Source: DATCLS01 sp036563805 (GTDB lineage Bacteria > Actinomycetota > Acidimicrobiia > Acidimicrobiales > VFJN01). From it: a stretch of DNA of 54,497 bases. The stretch spans positions 1-54,497 of the forward strand of contig DATCLS010000073.1 in assembly GCA_036563805.1 (NCBI GenBank), written 5' to 3'. The translations under genes were made by a program, and so were the position numbers. How positions within the stretch are numbered: the stretch's first letter is position 1; each line of letters opens with the position of its first letter. Shown here piece by piece: positions 13,949-21,762 of the stretch. The notes below the pieces were generated by a model, which made no database searches, had not been told where the DNA came from, and saw nothing but the letters and a program-made list of their open reading frames with translations.

Positions 13949-16594
13949 TCAGAGACGGTCGGCCTCGCGCTCGGCCAGGCCGACCGTCACCCACATCCGC
14001 TCGAGGTGCTGGCGGACCTGCAGCTCGCCCTGGGGCACGGGGTGGTCGGCCAGGAAGGCGGCGATCTGCTCGGCCAGGCCCCGGTCGCGCACCGAGCGGA
14101 TGCCGCCCACCAGCCGGGGGATGCTGTTGTCGGGGAAGCGCTCGGTGATCTCGTCCCACCGGCCCGACACGAACGCCCAGGCGGCCGCCGCGTTGTCGCG
14201 GTTGGCCAGCGCCTCGCTGAGCAGGTAGGGGGCGTCCTGGGTGCGGACCCGGCCGGACAGGCTCAGCTCCAGCGTGCGCGCCAGCGCCGCCGGGTCGCGG
14301 AACCGGGCCAGGGACCGCAGGATGCGCTCGCGGTCCTGGGGGTTGTCGGTGGCGCCGAACCGCTCGACCAGCCGGTCGTGCAGGGCGACGTCGCCGAGCG
14401 TGGCGCAGGCCGACAGGGCCGGCGCCGACAGGCTGGGGTCGACGCTCGCCGGGTCGGCCAGGAAGCCGTCGAGCAGCTCCCGCGCCCGTGCCTGGGCGGC
14501 CTGATCGTCGGCCAGCACGGCGGCGGCGTTGAGCAGCGTGCCCCGCAGCGTGCGGGTCCGGTCGTCGTCGCCGTCGCGGCAGGCGTCGCCCAGCCGGGCC
14601 CGGGCCGGGGCGAGCAGGGCGCCGATCCGCCGCTGGAGGCGCTCGCGGGGCTCGCCCTCGACCAGCCGCTCGATCTGCACGAGGGCGCCGACGATGCGCT
14701 CCCAGACGGACAGGTCGGTCTCGTCCGCGAATCGGTCGACGGTGTCGAGGAAGGCGGCGGCGGGCATGGCCCCGGCCAGCACGGCCGCCCAGGCGTCGTC
14801 GACCAGGACGTAGCGCTCGAGGGCCGACAGCTCGCCGAGCCGGTCGAGCAGGGCGGCCAGCAGGTCGGGCGCGTAGCGGACCCGGTAGAAGCCGTGGGCG
14901 CCGGCGTTGGCCTTGACCCAGGTGGCCCGCTCGGGCAGGGCCAGCTCGGCGGTCTCGCCGTCGAGCAGCACCCGGTCGACCGTGGACGTGGCGCCGGCGC
15001 CGTGCTCGACGACCACCGGCACCGCCCAGCGGGTCGGTTCCTCACCGCCGGCACCGGCGTCGCCGCTGCGCCCGGCGCCGGTCCCGTCGCCAACGCCCGC
15101 CCCCGGCCCGGCGGCCCCGTCCAGATATCGGAACGGGCGCTGCGTGAACCGCAGCCCGGCGCCGTCGGCCGGCGCCACCGCCACCTCGGGAAACCCGCCC
15201 TGGAAGATCCAGCTCTCGGCGATGCGGCGGACCGGCTCGCCGGTCTCCTCCTCCAGCGCGTCCCACAGGTCGGACGTCTCGGTGTTGCCGTACTCGTGCC
15301 GGGCCATGTAACGGCGGATGCCGGCGCGGAACCGGTCGGGGCCCAGGTACTGCTCGAGCATGCGGACGACCGAGGCGCCCTTCTCGTAGGTGAGGATGTC
15401 GAACATCCCCTCGGCGTCGCGGGGCGAGATGACCGGGTACTCGATCGGGCGGGTCGACCCCAGCGCGTCGGTGTCGAACGCCGCCGAGCGCGACAGGCCG
15501 AAGTCGACCCAGCGCTGCCAGTCGGGCCGGAAGGCGTCGGTGCAGGTCATCTCCATGAAGGTGGCGAAGGCCTCGTTCAGCCAGATGCCGTTCCACCACT
15601 TCATGGTCACGAGGTCGCCGAACCACATGTGGGCGATCTCGTGGGCGATCACGTCGACCACGGCCTGGCGCTCGGCCTGGGTGGCGGCGTCGGGGTCGAT
15701 GAGCAGGTAGCGCTCGCGGAACGTGACGCAGCCCAGGTTCTCCATCGCCCCGAACGCGAAGTCGGGGATGGCCACAAGGTCGAGCTTGTCGCCCGGGTAG
15801 TCGATGGCGAACCACTCGGTGAAGAACCGCAGGGCGAAGGCGCCGACCTCGAGGGCGTAGTCGGCCAGGTGCTCCTTGCCGATCGGGCAGATCACCCGCA
15901 GCGGCGTGCCGTCGACCATGACCGGCTCGGTGGTGGTCAGCGGCCCGACCACGAACGCCACCAGGTAAGTCGACATGGGGATCGTGTCGGCGAACCGCAC
16001 GGCCACCTTGCCGGGCTTGTCGGGGACCGGCTCGCGGCTCACCTCGGCGGCGTTGGACACGGCCAGCAGGTCGTCGGGCACGACGAGCGTGACGCCGAAG
16101 ACGGCCTTGGCGTCGGGCTCGTCCCAGCACGGGAACGCCCGCCGGGCGTCGGTCGCCTCCATCTGCGTCGTGGCCAGCACCCGCTCGGCGCCGGACTCGT
16201 CGGTGAACGTCGACCGGTAGAAGCCGCGCAGCTTGTCGTTCAGCACGCCCCGGAACCGCAGGCGGACCTCGGCCTGGCCCGGGGCCAGCGTCTCGTCGAG
16301 GCGCAGCGTGAGCCGCTCGGTCTCCTCGTCGAGCTCGACGGACACGCCGAGCGCGCCCGACGCCGCGCCGGCGTCGACGACGGCGTCGTCGATCTCGATC
16401 TCGGCTGCGTTGAGCACGATCGCGTCGGTCGGCTCGACGACCTCGACGGCGATGGTCTCCTCACCCGAGAACGTGGCGGCGTCGAGGTCGGGCTCGAGCG
16501 TCAGGTCGTAACGGCGGGGCCGGACCGTGCGGGGCAGTCGGTACGGGTTGGCCTGCACGTCCGGCGCGGTGGTCACATCGGGCACATCGGGCAC
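13949..16594 (-). CDS. pepN: aminopeptidase N (M1 family metallopeptidase)
   Basis: 881 residues from the GTG at 16594. The M1 signatures are complete: GAMEN at 282-286 (substrate amino-terminus binding), H318-E-I-A-H322 with E341 as the third zinc ligand, and downstream Tyr-containing helical regions ending in an ERAP1-like C-terminal domain. It releases N-terminal amino acids from peptides in the cytoplasm. The long upstream open frame is antisense to the kinase gene and is not part of it: a TAGCGT box ends 8 nt before the GTG. There is an Ala/Gly-rich insertion at about 500-530 (GAAGPGAGVGDG). The N-terminus repeats PDVPDV. Confidence 0.95.
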   Translation of the reverse strand: MPDVPDVTTAPDVQANPYRLPRTVRPRRYDLTLEPDLDAATFSGEETIAVEVVEPTDAIVLNAAEIEIDDAVVDAGAASGALGVSVELDEETERLTLRLDETLAPGQAEVRLRFRGVLNDKLRGFYRSTFTDESGAERVLATTQMEATDARRAFPCWDEPDAKAVFGVTLVVPDDLLAVSNAAEVSREPVPDKPGKVAVRFADTIPMSTYLVAFVVGPLTTTEPVMVDGTPLRVICPIGKEHLADYALEVGAFALRFFTEWFAIDYPGDKLDLVAIPDFAFGAMENLGCVTFRERYLLIDPDAATQAERQAVVDVIAHEIAHMWFGDLVTMKWWNGIWLNEAFATFMEMTCTDAFRPDWQRWVDFGLSRSAAFDTDALGSTRPIEYPVISPRDAEGMFDILTYEKGASVVRMLEQYLGPDRFRAGIRRYMARHEYGNTETSDLWDALEEETGEPVRRIAESWIFQGGFPEVAVAPADGAGLRFTQRPFRYLDGAAGPGAGVGDGTGAGRSGDAGAGGEEPTRWAVPVVVEHGAGATSTVDRVLLDGETAELALPERATWVKANAGAHGFYRVRYAPDLLAALLDRLGELSALERYVLVDDAWAAVLAGAMPAAAFLDTVDRFADETDLSVWERIVGALVQIERLVEGEPRERLQRRIGALLAPARARLGDACRDGDDDRTRTLRGTLLNAAAVLADDQAAQARARELLDGFLADPASVDPSLSAPALSACATLGDVALHDRLVERFGATDNPQDRERILRSLARFRDPAALARTLELSLSGRVRTQDAPYLLSEALANRDNAAAAWAFVSGRWDEITERFPDNSIPRLVGGIRSVRDRGLAEQIAAFLADHPVPQGELQVRQHLERMWVTVGLAEREADRL

Positions 16595-16602
16595 GGACCT
16601 GC

Positions 16603-16608
16603 ACGCTA
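16603..16608 (-). promoter_or_regulatory. -10 box of pepN (leaderless)
   Basis: TAGCGT on the minus strand, 8 nt before the GTG start. It mirrors an identical TAGCGT box of the divergent kinase gene 37 bp away. Confidence 0.6.
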
Positions 16609-16644
16609 CCCAGCCCCGCTGGGAACCGCCGCGACCCGTCCGGC

Positions 16645-16650
16645 TAGCGT
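16645..16650 (+). promoter_or_regulatory. -10 box of the PfkB kinase gene (leaderless)
   Basis: TAGCGT, 7 nt before the ATG at 16658. No Shine-Dalgarno. Confidence 0.6.
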
Positions 16651-16657
16651 GAGCCGG

Positions 16658-17644
16658 ATGACCGGAGAGCCAAGCCTCGACGTCGTCGGCATCGGCAACG
16701 CCCTCGTCGACGTCCTGTCCCACGAGGACGACAGCTTCGTCGACCGCCACGGCCTGACCCGGGGCGCGATGACCCTGATCGAGACCGAGCGGGCCGAGGA
16801 GCTCTACGCGGCCATGGGTCCGGGCATCGAGATCTCGGGCGGCTCGGTGGCCAACTCCATGGCCGGGGTGGCCAGCTTCGGGGGCCGCGCCGCCTACATG
16901 GGGCGGGTCTTCGAGGACCAGCTCGGCGCCGTGTTCGCCCACGACCTGCGCGCCCAGGGCGTGACCTACACGACGAAACCGGCGACCGACGGCCCGCCGA
17001 CCGGCCGCAGCCTGATCATCATCAGCCCCGACGGCCAGCGCACGATGAACACGTACCTCGGGTCGTCGGCCTACTTCGGGCCCGGCGACATCGACGTCGA
17101 CCTCGTGAAGGCCTCGGCCGTCACGTTCCTCGAGGGCTACCTGTTCGACCGCCCCGAGCCCCAGGAGGCCTACTGGCTGGCGTCGAAGATCGCCACCGAG
17201 GCCGGCCGCAAGGTGGCGCTGACGCTGTCCGACCTGTTCTGCGTCGAGCGCCACCGCGACGAGTTCCTGCCGCTCGTGCGCGAGCGGGTCGACATCCTGT
17301 TCGCCAACGAGGCCGAGGCCTGCGCGCTGTGGGGGTGCGACGAGGTGGGCGCCGCCATCGAGCGGGCCCGGGCCGAGGTGTCCATCGCCTGCATCACGCT
17401 GGGTGAGCGCGGGTCGGTCATCGTGTCCGGCGCCGAGACGCACGAGATCCCCTGCTACCCGGCCGAGGTGGTCGACACGACCGGGGCCGGCGACCTGTAC
17501 GCCGCCGGCGTGCTCTACGGCTACACCGCCGGCCGCCCGCTGCCCGAGTGCGGCCGCCTGGGCGCCATGGCCGCCGCCGAGGTCATCGGCCACACCGGCG
17601 CCCGGCCCGAGATCAAGCTGTCCACGCTGATCGACAAGCTCTGA
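16658..17644 (+). CDS. PfkB-family sugar/nucleoside kinase, adenosine-kinase-like
   Basis: 328 residues with the ribokinase-fold markers: VVGIGNALVDVL at the N-terminus, the glycine-rich ISGGSVANSMAGVASFGG (PfkB signature 1) and DTTGAGDLYAAGVLYGY (signature 2), where D279 is the catalytic base and GAGD forms the anion hole. The sequence style, with SGGSVANS in place of the sugar-kinase GGAAAN and TYLGSSAYF, matches the bacterial adenosine-kinase-like branch that makes AMP from adenosine and ATP. Ribokinase-type substrates cannot be excluded. It is divergent from pepN and 89 bp before a DinB gene. Confidence 0.85.
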   Translation: MTGEPSLDVVGIGNALVDVLSHEDDSFVDRHGLTRGAMTLIETERAEELYAAMGPGIEISGGSVANSMAGVASFGGRAAYMGRVFEDQLGAVFAHDLRAQGVTYTTKPATDGPPTGRSLIIISPDGQRTMNTYLGSSAYFGPGDIDVDLVKASAVTFLEGYLFDRPEPQEAYWLASKIATEAGRKVALTLSDLFCVERHRDEFLPLVRERVDILFANEAEACALWGCDEVGAAIERARAEVSIACITLGERGSVIVSGAETHEIPCYPAEVVDTTGAGDLYAAGVLYGYTAGRPLPECGRLGAMAAAEVIGHTGARPEIKLSTLIDKL

Positions 17645-17720
17645 CCGCCGACGCGCTCCGAACCCGGCACGCTCGGAGACGCGCCGAGCGCGGAGGGTTC
17701 CGCTCGTCGCGCCCGTGGCG

Positions 17721-17726
17721 CACAAT
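17721..17726 (+). promoter_or_regulatory. -10 box of the second DinB gene
   Basis: CACAAT, 7 nt before the ATG at 17734. No Shine-Dalgarno. Confidence 0.45.
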
Positions 17727-17733
17727 CGCCGAG

Positions 17734-18270
17734 ATGAGCGTGAGGGGGAGCAACGAGTGGGGGAGCGAGGTCTACGGCGAGCCGTGCCGCCAGTGCGGGT
17801 TCTCGTGGCGAGGCGACCCGGCCGAGGTCCGGGCCGCCGTCGCCGGGCTGCCCGAACGGCTCGGCGCGGCGCTCGAGGCGGCCACGGGGGGCGAGCGGCA
17901 CCCGACGCTCGCCTGGTCGGTCACCGCGTACGTCGCCCACGTCGGTGACAACCTGCGCATCTGGGCCGAGCACTTGGCCGGCGTGGCCCGGGGCCAGCCG
18001 GGGCCCGTGGCCGGCTACGACGAGAACGCCCTGGCGGCCGCCCGCGCCTACGGCGAGCTGAGCCTGCCCGGCGTGCTGTGGAGCCTCGAGCGGTCGGTCC
18101 GCGACTGGCTCGACGCCATCGACCAGGCGCCCACCGACCTGGTGGTGGACCACGCCGAGCGGGGCGACCTGACGCTCGACGACGTGGTGCGGACGACCGG
18201 CCACGACGCCCTCCACCACGAGTGGGACATCGAGCGGTCGCTCACCGCCGCCCGGTCGGCCCGGTGCTGA
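17734..18270 (+). CDS. DinB-fold protein with a CxxC motif
   Basis: 178 residues. The start carries CRQCGFSWRG, a possible zinc or redox pair not found in the first DinB protein of this window. The bundle then shows AYVAHVGDNLRIWAEHL and the C-terminal TTGHDALHHEWDIERSL, whose histidines match the second DinB metal site. Relatives are annotated as DinB or mycothiol-dependent maleylpyruvate-isomerase-like proteins without a proven substrate. The ATG at 17734 is favoured by the CACAAT box. It is convergent with the next gene, 27 bp away. Confidence 0.7.
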   Translation: MSVRGSNEWGSEVYGEPCRQCGFSWRGDPAEVRAAVAGLPERLGAALEAATGGERHPTLAWSVTAYVAHVGDNLRIWAEHLAGVARGQPGPVAGYDENALAAARAYGELSLPGVLWSLERSVRDWLDAIDQAPTDLVVDHAERGDLTLDDVVRTTGHDALHHEWDIERSLTAARSARC

Positions 18271-18297
18271 CGCCGCCGGCGTGGGGCCGTCCCCGCG

Positions 18298-19095
18298 CTA
18301 CTCGACGTCGAGCGTGCCCACCTCGTCGCCACCGGCGCGCACGGACACCGAGCCGTCCTCCTCGGGGACGAGCTCGACGCCGAGGTCGACGTCCTGGTCG
18401 GGGCCGCCGGCCCCGGTCCCGTCAGCCCCGGTCCCGTCGGCGGCCGCGTCGGCGGGCAGCCGTCGGTCGGCCAGCCGGGTCACCCGGCCGTCGTTGCCGA
18501 ACCGCACGACGTGGACCGTGCCGTCGGGCTCGACGGCCAGGTAGCGGGACGAGCCGTCGGGCTGGGGCACGCTCACGCACGCCACCGCGGCCTCCACCTC
18601 GTCGGCCTCGAGGGCGTTGGGGACGGGCTCGCACTCGACGAGGCCGGCCTCCGCCGCCTGCTCGGCCGCCAGGTCGTCGGCCAGCTCGGCGGCCTCGACC
18701 GGCGAGGCGGCCCGGGCGCCCCGGTCGCGGCCCGGCTCCCGACCGGTCAGGCCCGGGTCGGGGACGGTGGTGGCGGTGGTGCCGGCGAGCAGCTCCTCGA
18801 TCTCCCGCTCCAGCATGCGGACCTTGGGGTGGTCGGCCGGCAGGCCCTCGGCCCGCAGGGCCGCCACCTCCTGCTCCAGCTGGTCGACGATGGCGGGGGA
18901 CGCCGGCTCTGGCTGGCCCCCGACGGCCGACGCCGCGGCCGCCCCGGCCAGCACGACCGCCCCGGCGGCCGCCGCCAGCGCCAGCCGGCGCCGGCCCGGG
19001 CGCACGGTGCGCCGGTCCCCGGGCCGGCGACCCGCGGGACGCCGGCCCACGGGGGGCCGGTTCCCGGCCCGCGGTCGCGTGGTCCGCCGGCTCAC
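18298..19095 (-). CDS. membrane-anchored protein of unknown function
   Basis: 265 residues. An Arg/Pro/Gly-rich cytoplasmic N-terminus (about 1-32) is followed by one transmembrane helix (LALAAAAGAVVLAGAAAASAV, about 33-53). An extracellular region has a predicted coiled-coil (IVDQLEQEVAALRAEGL to REIEELLAG) and a beta-rich end (RYLAVEPDGTVHVVRFGNDGRV). The GTG start overlaps the stop of the upstream gene as GTGA, so translation is coupled to the secreted protein before it. I do not recognise a family. The pairing suggests a joint envelope role. Confidence 0.6.
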   Translation of the reverse strand: MSRRTTRPRAGNRPPVGRRPAGRRPGDRRTVRPGRRRLALAAAAGAVVLAGAAAASAVGGQPEPASPAIVDQLEQEVAALRAEGLPADHPKVRMLEREIEELLAGTTATTVPDPGLTGREPGRDRGARAASPVEAAELADDLAAEQAAEAGLVECEPVPNALEADEVEAAVACVSVPQPDGSSRYLAVEPDGTVHVVRFGNDGRVTRLADRRLPADAAADGTGADGTGAGGPDQDVDLGVELVPEEDGSVSVRAGGDEVGTLDVE

Positions 19096-20063
19096 GAGTG
19101 CCACCTGATGTCGGTCATGCCGGGCAGCGAGGCCTGGCGCGTGTAGTCGCGGGTGTTCAGCTCGCGCAGCAGCATGTCGTGGGCCTGGGTGGGGCTGGCG
19201 TCGATGCCGGAGCACGACGACGAGGACCCGGCGCAGGCGCCCCGCTGGGTCATGACCCCGAAGAACGTCATGCCGTCGCGATGGTGGCGGTGCCCGTAGG
19301 CGTCGATCATGTGCCACTGCCGGGCGTTGGCGCCGCTGGTGGCGTAGATCTGCGGGATGGGGAGCGACGGGTCGTGCTCCCAGGCCAGGTGCCAGACGGC
19401 GTACTGGTTCCAGCCGTTGTTGCAGGCGCCGTTCTCCGACGACCGTTGGGGGCAGCCGTCGGCCGAGTTGTTGGCGTGCAGCGGCCGGGCGCCCGCCAGG
19501 GCGTTGTAGCCCCGCATCCACTGCTCGGCCTTGCTGAACGTCGACCACGACGGCTCGGCGTCCCAGGCGCCGTAGATCCGGACGTGGCCCGGGTAGTGGC
19601 GGCTCGCCCAGCGGCTCAGGTCGCGCACCATGGCCGACCAGGCGTAGCCGTGGCCCCGCAGCCAGGTGTCGGACTTCGAGTTGATGGCGCTGTTCGACGT
19701 GCCCACGCCGATCAGCAGGCGGTAGTCCGGCGACTGGCGGCACCACACGTAGCCGCGGGCGAACTCGCGGACCGTCGCCGCGATCTGCTCGGTCGTCCGG
19801 TTGGGGGCACCCCACAGCGTGGCCCCGTAGGTGCCGTCGACCGTGGTCGGAGCGCCGAAGAACAGCGTCATCCGCCCCTGCTTGTCGCCCTGCAGGCAGC
19901 CCAGGTTGCGGGCGGGCTCCCCGGTGCCGTTGGCCATGTAGTAGCTGCGGGTGGTCAGGCTCGGGTGCAGCGACGCCCCCGGCACCGGCTCGCAGGCGGC
20001 CGTGGCCGCCGCGACGGTGACGGTCGCAAGGAGCACGAGCGCGACGCGGACGGGCCGTTTCAT
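19092..20063 (-). CDS. secreted protein of unknown function, cysteine-rich
   Basis: 323 residues. A signal peptide (KRPVRVALVLLATVTVAAATAA) ends near C24, where a weak lipobox TAAC is possible. The mature part has about eight cysteines, many aromatic residues and short motifs such as RIYGAWDAEPSW and PIPQIYATSG. These recall the barrel strands of glycoside-hydrolase-like folds (an acidic pair in a DAEPSW loop), but I cannot place it in a family. The promoter TTGACC-17-AAACCT lies just upstream. It is coupled by a 4-nt overlap to the membrane protein that follows. Confidence 0.6.
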   Translation of the reverse strand: MKRPVRVALVLLATVTVAAATAACEPVPGASLHPSLTTRSYYMANGTGEPARNLGCLQGDKQGRMTLFFGAPTTVDGTYGATLWGAPNRTTEQIAATVREFARGYVWCRQSPDYRLLIGVGTSNSAINSKSDTWLRGHGYAWSAMVRDLSRWASRHYPGHVRIYGAWDAEPSWSTFSKAEQWMRGYNALAGARPLHANNSADGCPQRSSENGACNNGWNQYAVWHLAWEHDPSLPIPQIYATSGANARQWHMIDAYGHRHHRDGMTFFGVMTQRGACAGSSSSCSGIDASPTQAHDMLLRELNTRDYTRQASLPGMTDIRWHS

Positions 20064-20074
20064 GGTTGTCGCGA

Positions 20075-20103
20075 AGGTTTCCCCGCCTACCGCGAGGGGT
20101 CAA
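20075..20103 (-). promoter_or_regulatory. housekeeping-type promoter of the secreted-protein operon
   Basis: On the minus strand -35 TTGACC (20103-20098) and -10 AAACCT (20080-20075) are separated by 17 nt, with the ATG 11 nt further on. The leader would be only a few nucleotides. Confidence 0.5.
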
Positions 20104-20157
20104 GCACTCTTCGCGTTTATTCCTTCACGCGCGTACGGTCGCGTCTCCGCCGTCGTG

Positions 20158-20760
20158 TCAGTCGTCGTCCTCGACCGGGGGCAGGAACGGCAGCTTGAGG
20201 TCGCCCAGCTTGACCAGGGTCGAGGTGATCCAGCCGCCCATCGCGCTCAGGTGGTCGTCGAGGATCGTGCCGTCGGCCAGCGTGGCCTCGTCCAGCTCGT
20301 AGGAGCCCTCGTACGACACCTCGATGGCGTACTCCCGCTCGACGAGGTCGGCGGAGCACACCGTCTCGATCGTCGGCCCCGACCGCTCGAGGTGCTCGTT
20401 GCCGATGGGCACGCTCAGCTCGGGCAGCACGGCCAGCACGACGCTGGGGTCGGGCGACTCGGCCAGCCGCTGCACGCGGAGGACCAGCTCGATCTCGATG
20501 CGGGGCGGGTCGGTGAACGGCTCGCCGATGTACCAGGACCGGTAGGCCGTCTGCGCCCACGTGGGCCAGTCGAGGGTCAGGTCGGCCTGGACCCGGGGCG
20601 GCAGCCCCTCCCCCGGCAGGCCGTAGGACGTCTCCCACGTGACGTCGCCCAGAAGCACGTCGACCTGGAACCGTTCCTCGAACGCCTGCCGCTCGAGCAG
20701 CGCGCGTTCGAGGGAGTCGCGCAGGGCGCCGATGGCGTCGGTGAAGACATGGTCGAGCAT
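20158..20760 (-). CDS. conserved hypothetical protein
   Basis: 200 residues from ATG 20760. The N-terminal helix LDHVFTDAIGALRDSLERALLERQAFEERFQVD is followed by a long beta-rich body: TWAQTAYRSWYIGEPFTDPP, then repeated alternating strands such as RIEIELVLRVQRL. There is no signal peptide, membrane helix or catalytic motif I can name. The ATG is preceded at 10 nt by TAGCCT. It lies 23 bp downstream of the queuosine-salvage gene on the same strand, so it could also be read from that operon. Confidence 0.55.
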   Translation of the reverse strand: MLDHVFTDAIGALRDSLERALLERQAFEERFQVDVLLGDVTWETSYGLPGEGLPPRVQADLTLDWPTWAQTAYRSWYIGEPFTDPPRIEIELVLRVQRLAESPDPSVVLAVLPELSVPIGNEHLERSGPTIETVCSADLVEREYAIEVSYEGSYELDEATLADGTILDDHLSAMGGWITSTLVKLGDLKLPFLPPVEDDD

Positions 20761-20770
20761 GCGACCGGCG

Positions 20771-20776
20771 AGGCTA
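20771..20776 (-). promoter_or_regulatory. possible -10 box of the hypothetical gene at 20760
   Basis: TAGCCT on the minus strand, 10 nt before the ATG, at the wide end of the spacing range seen here. Confidence 0.3.
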
Positions 20777-20783
20777 CTGGCCC

Positions 20784-21752
20784 CTAGTACCAGGTACACC
20801 GGCAACGGTGTCGAGGGACCGCCTTCACGGCCGGGTCCTGTCCCCGTTGCCACAGTTGGTGGTCGAGTGCGGCGGGCGGGACCCCGGTCCGCGTGGCCAG
20901 CAGCTCGACGGCATGGAGCCCGCAGGCCCGGATCTCGACCTCGGCCGGCTCGCCCGGCGCCAGCAGCTCCCCGGCCTCGATGCGGGCGGCCAGCGCCGGG
21001 TCGTAGCGGAGGACGCCGGCCATCCGCAGCGTGTGCGGGACGAGGTTGTCGGCGAAGGCGGTCAGCCGGTCGCGGTCGGCGAACCGGCCGAGGCCCCGGC
21101 CGCCCAGCGCCCGGTCGAGGTGCGAGACCGTGATCTGGGCCCGCTTCAGGAACGGGACGGTCAGGCCGTCGTAGATGGCCACGTCACGGGCGAGCGGCAG
21201 GCCGTCGGCGAGCGTGGTCACCAGGCGGTCGGCCGACCCCTCGGCGCTCCGGACGAGCTCGGCGGCGGAGCCGTGGTAGCGCTCGGCGAGCAGGTCGCCG
21301 AGCTCGCGCCACGCCCGGGCGAACAGGTCGAGCAGCTCGTCGACCGGCCCCGGCTCGGGCTGCTGGAAGACCAGGGCGCACGTCCGGCGGTCGGCCGCCC
21401 GCAGCCACGCCGCGGTGGGCGGGCCGGCGGCGCGGACGTGGTCGGCGAAGGCGGCGGCCAGCGTGCGGGCGCCGGACAGGCCCGGGCGCTTGCGCAGGAG
21501 CGGGAACCACCCCGAGCCGAAGTTCACGGCGTTCCAGGCGACGACCTCGGCGGCGACGGCCTCCTCGTCGACTCTGCCGGTGTCACCGCCGGTGTCGGCG
21601 CCCTCGGCGGAGGGGGGCCGCTCCTCGGGGAGCAGCGGCGGGTCCTCGTCGGCCAGCGTGGCCGCCAGCCGGTCGAGGGCACCCTCGTCGATGACGACCT
21701 GCTGGGCCCGCTCGGCCACCTGGGCGCACGCCCGCCGGACCTCGTCGAGCAC
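20784..21752 (-). CDS. queuosine salvage protein (Qng1 / DUF2419 family)
   Basis: 322 residues. Family hallmarks are AWNAVNFGSGWFP (about 70-85), YDGLTVPFLKRAQITVSHLDRAL (about 190-215) and DRLTAFADNLVPHTLRMAGVLRYDPAL leading to EVEIRACGLHAVELL. Characterised members cleave queuosine 5-prime-monophosphate to release queuine for salvage. The fold resembles HhH-GPD DNA glycosylases. The start is GTG, 10 nt after the stop of the PHP gene, so the two are cotranscribed. No other queuosine gene is in the window. Confidence 0.82.
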   Translation of the reverse strand: MLDEVRRACAQVAERAQQVVIDEGALDRLAATLADEDPPLLPEERPPSAEGADTGGDTGRVDEEAVAAEVVAWNAVNFGSGWFPLLRKRPGLSGARTLAAAFADHVRAAGPPTAAWLRAADRRTCALVFQQPEPGPVDELLDLFARAWRELGDLLAERYHGSAAELVRSAEGSADRLVTTLADGLPLARDVAIYDGLTVPFLKRAQITVSHLDRALGGRGLGRFADRDRLTAFADNLVPHTLRMAGVLRYDPALAARIEAGELLAPGEPAEVEIRACGLHAVELLATRTGVPPAALDHQLWQRGQDPAVKAVPRHRCRCTWY

Positions 21753-21762
21753 GGTGCCGCCC

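Noticed and set aside
14006..17644. A plus-strand frame of about 1200 codons open opposite pepN
   Set aside because: It is the antisense shadow of pepN in GC-rich DNA. The only real gene in it is the 328-residue kinase at its 3-prime end, which has its own promoter and family motifs.
16595..17725. N-terminal extension of PepN by about 375 residues
   Set aside because: The extension is antisense to the PfkB gene, and the GTG at 16594 has a leaderless promoter and matches the usual M1 length.
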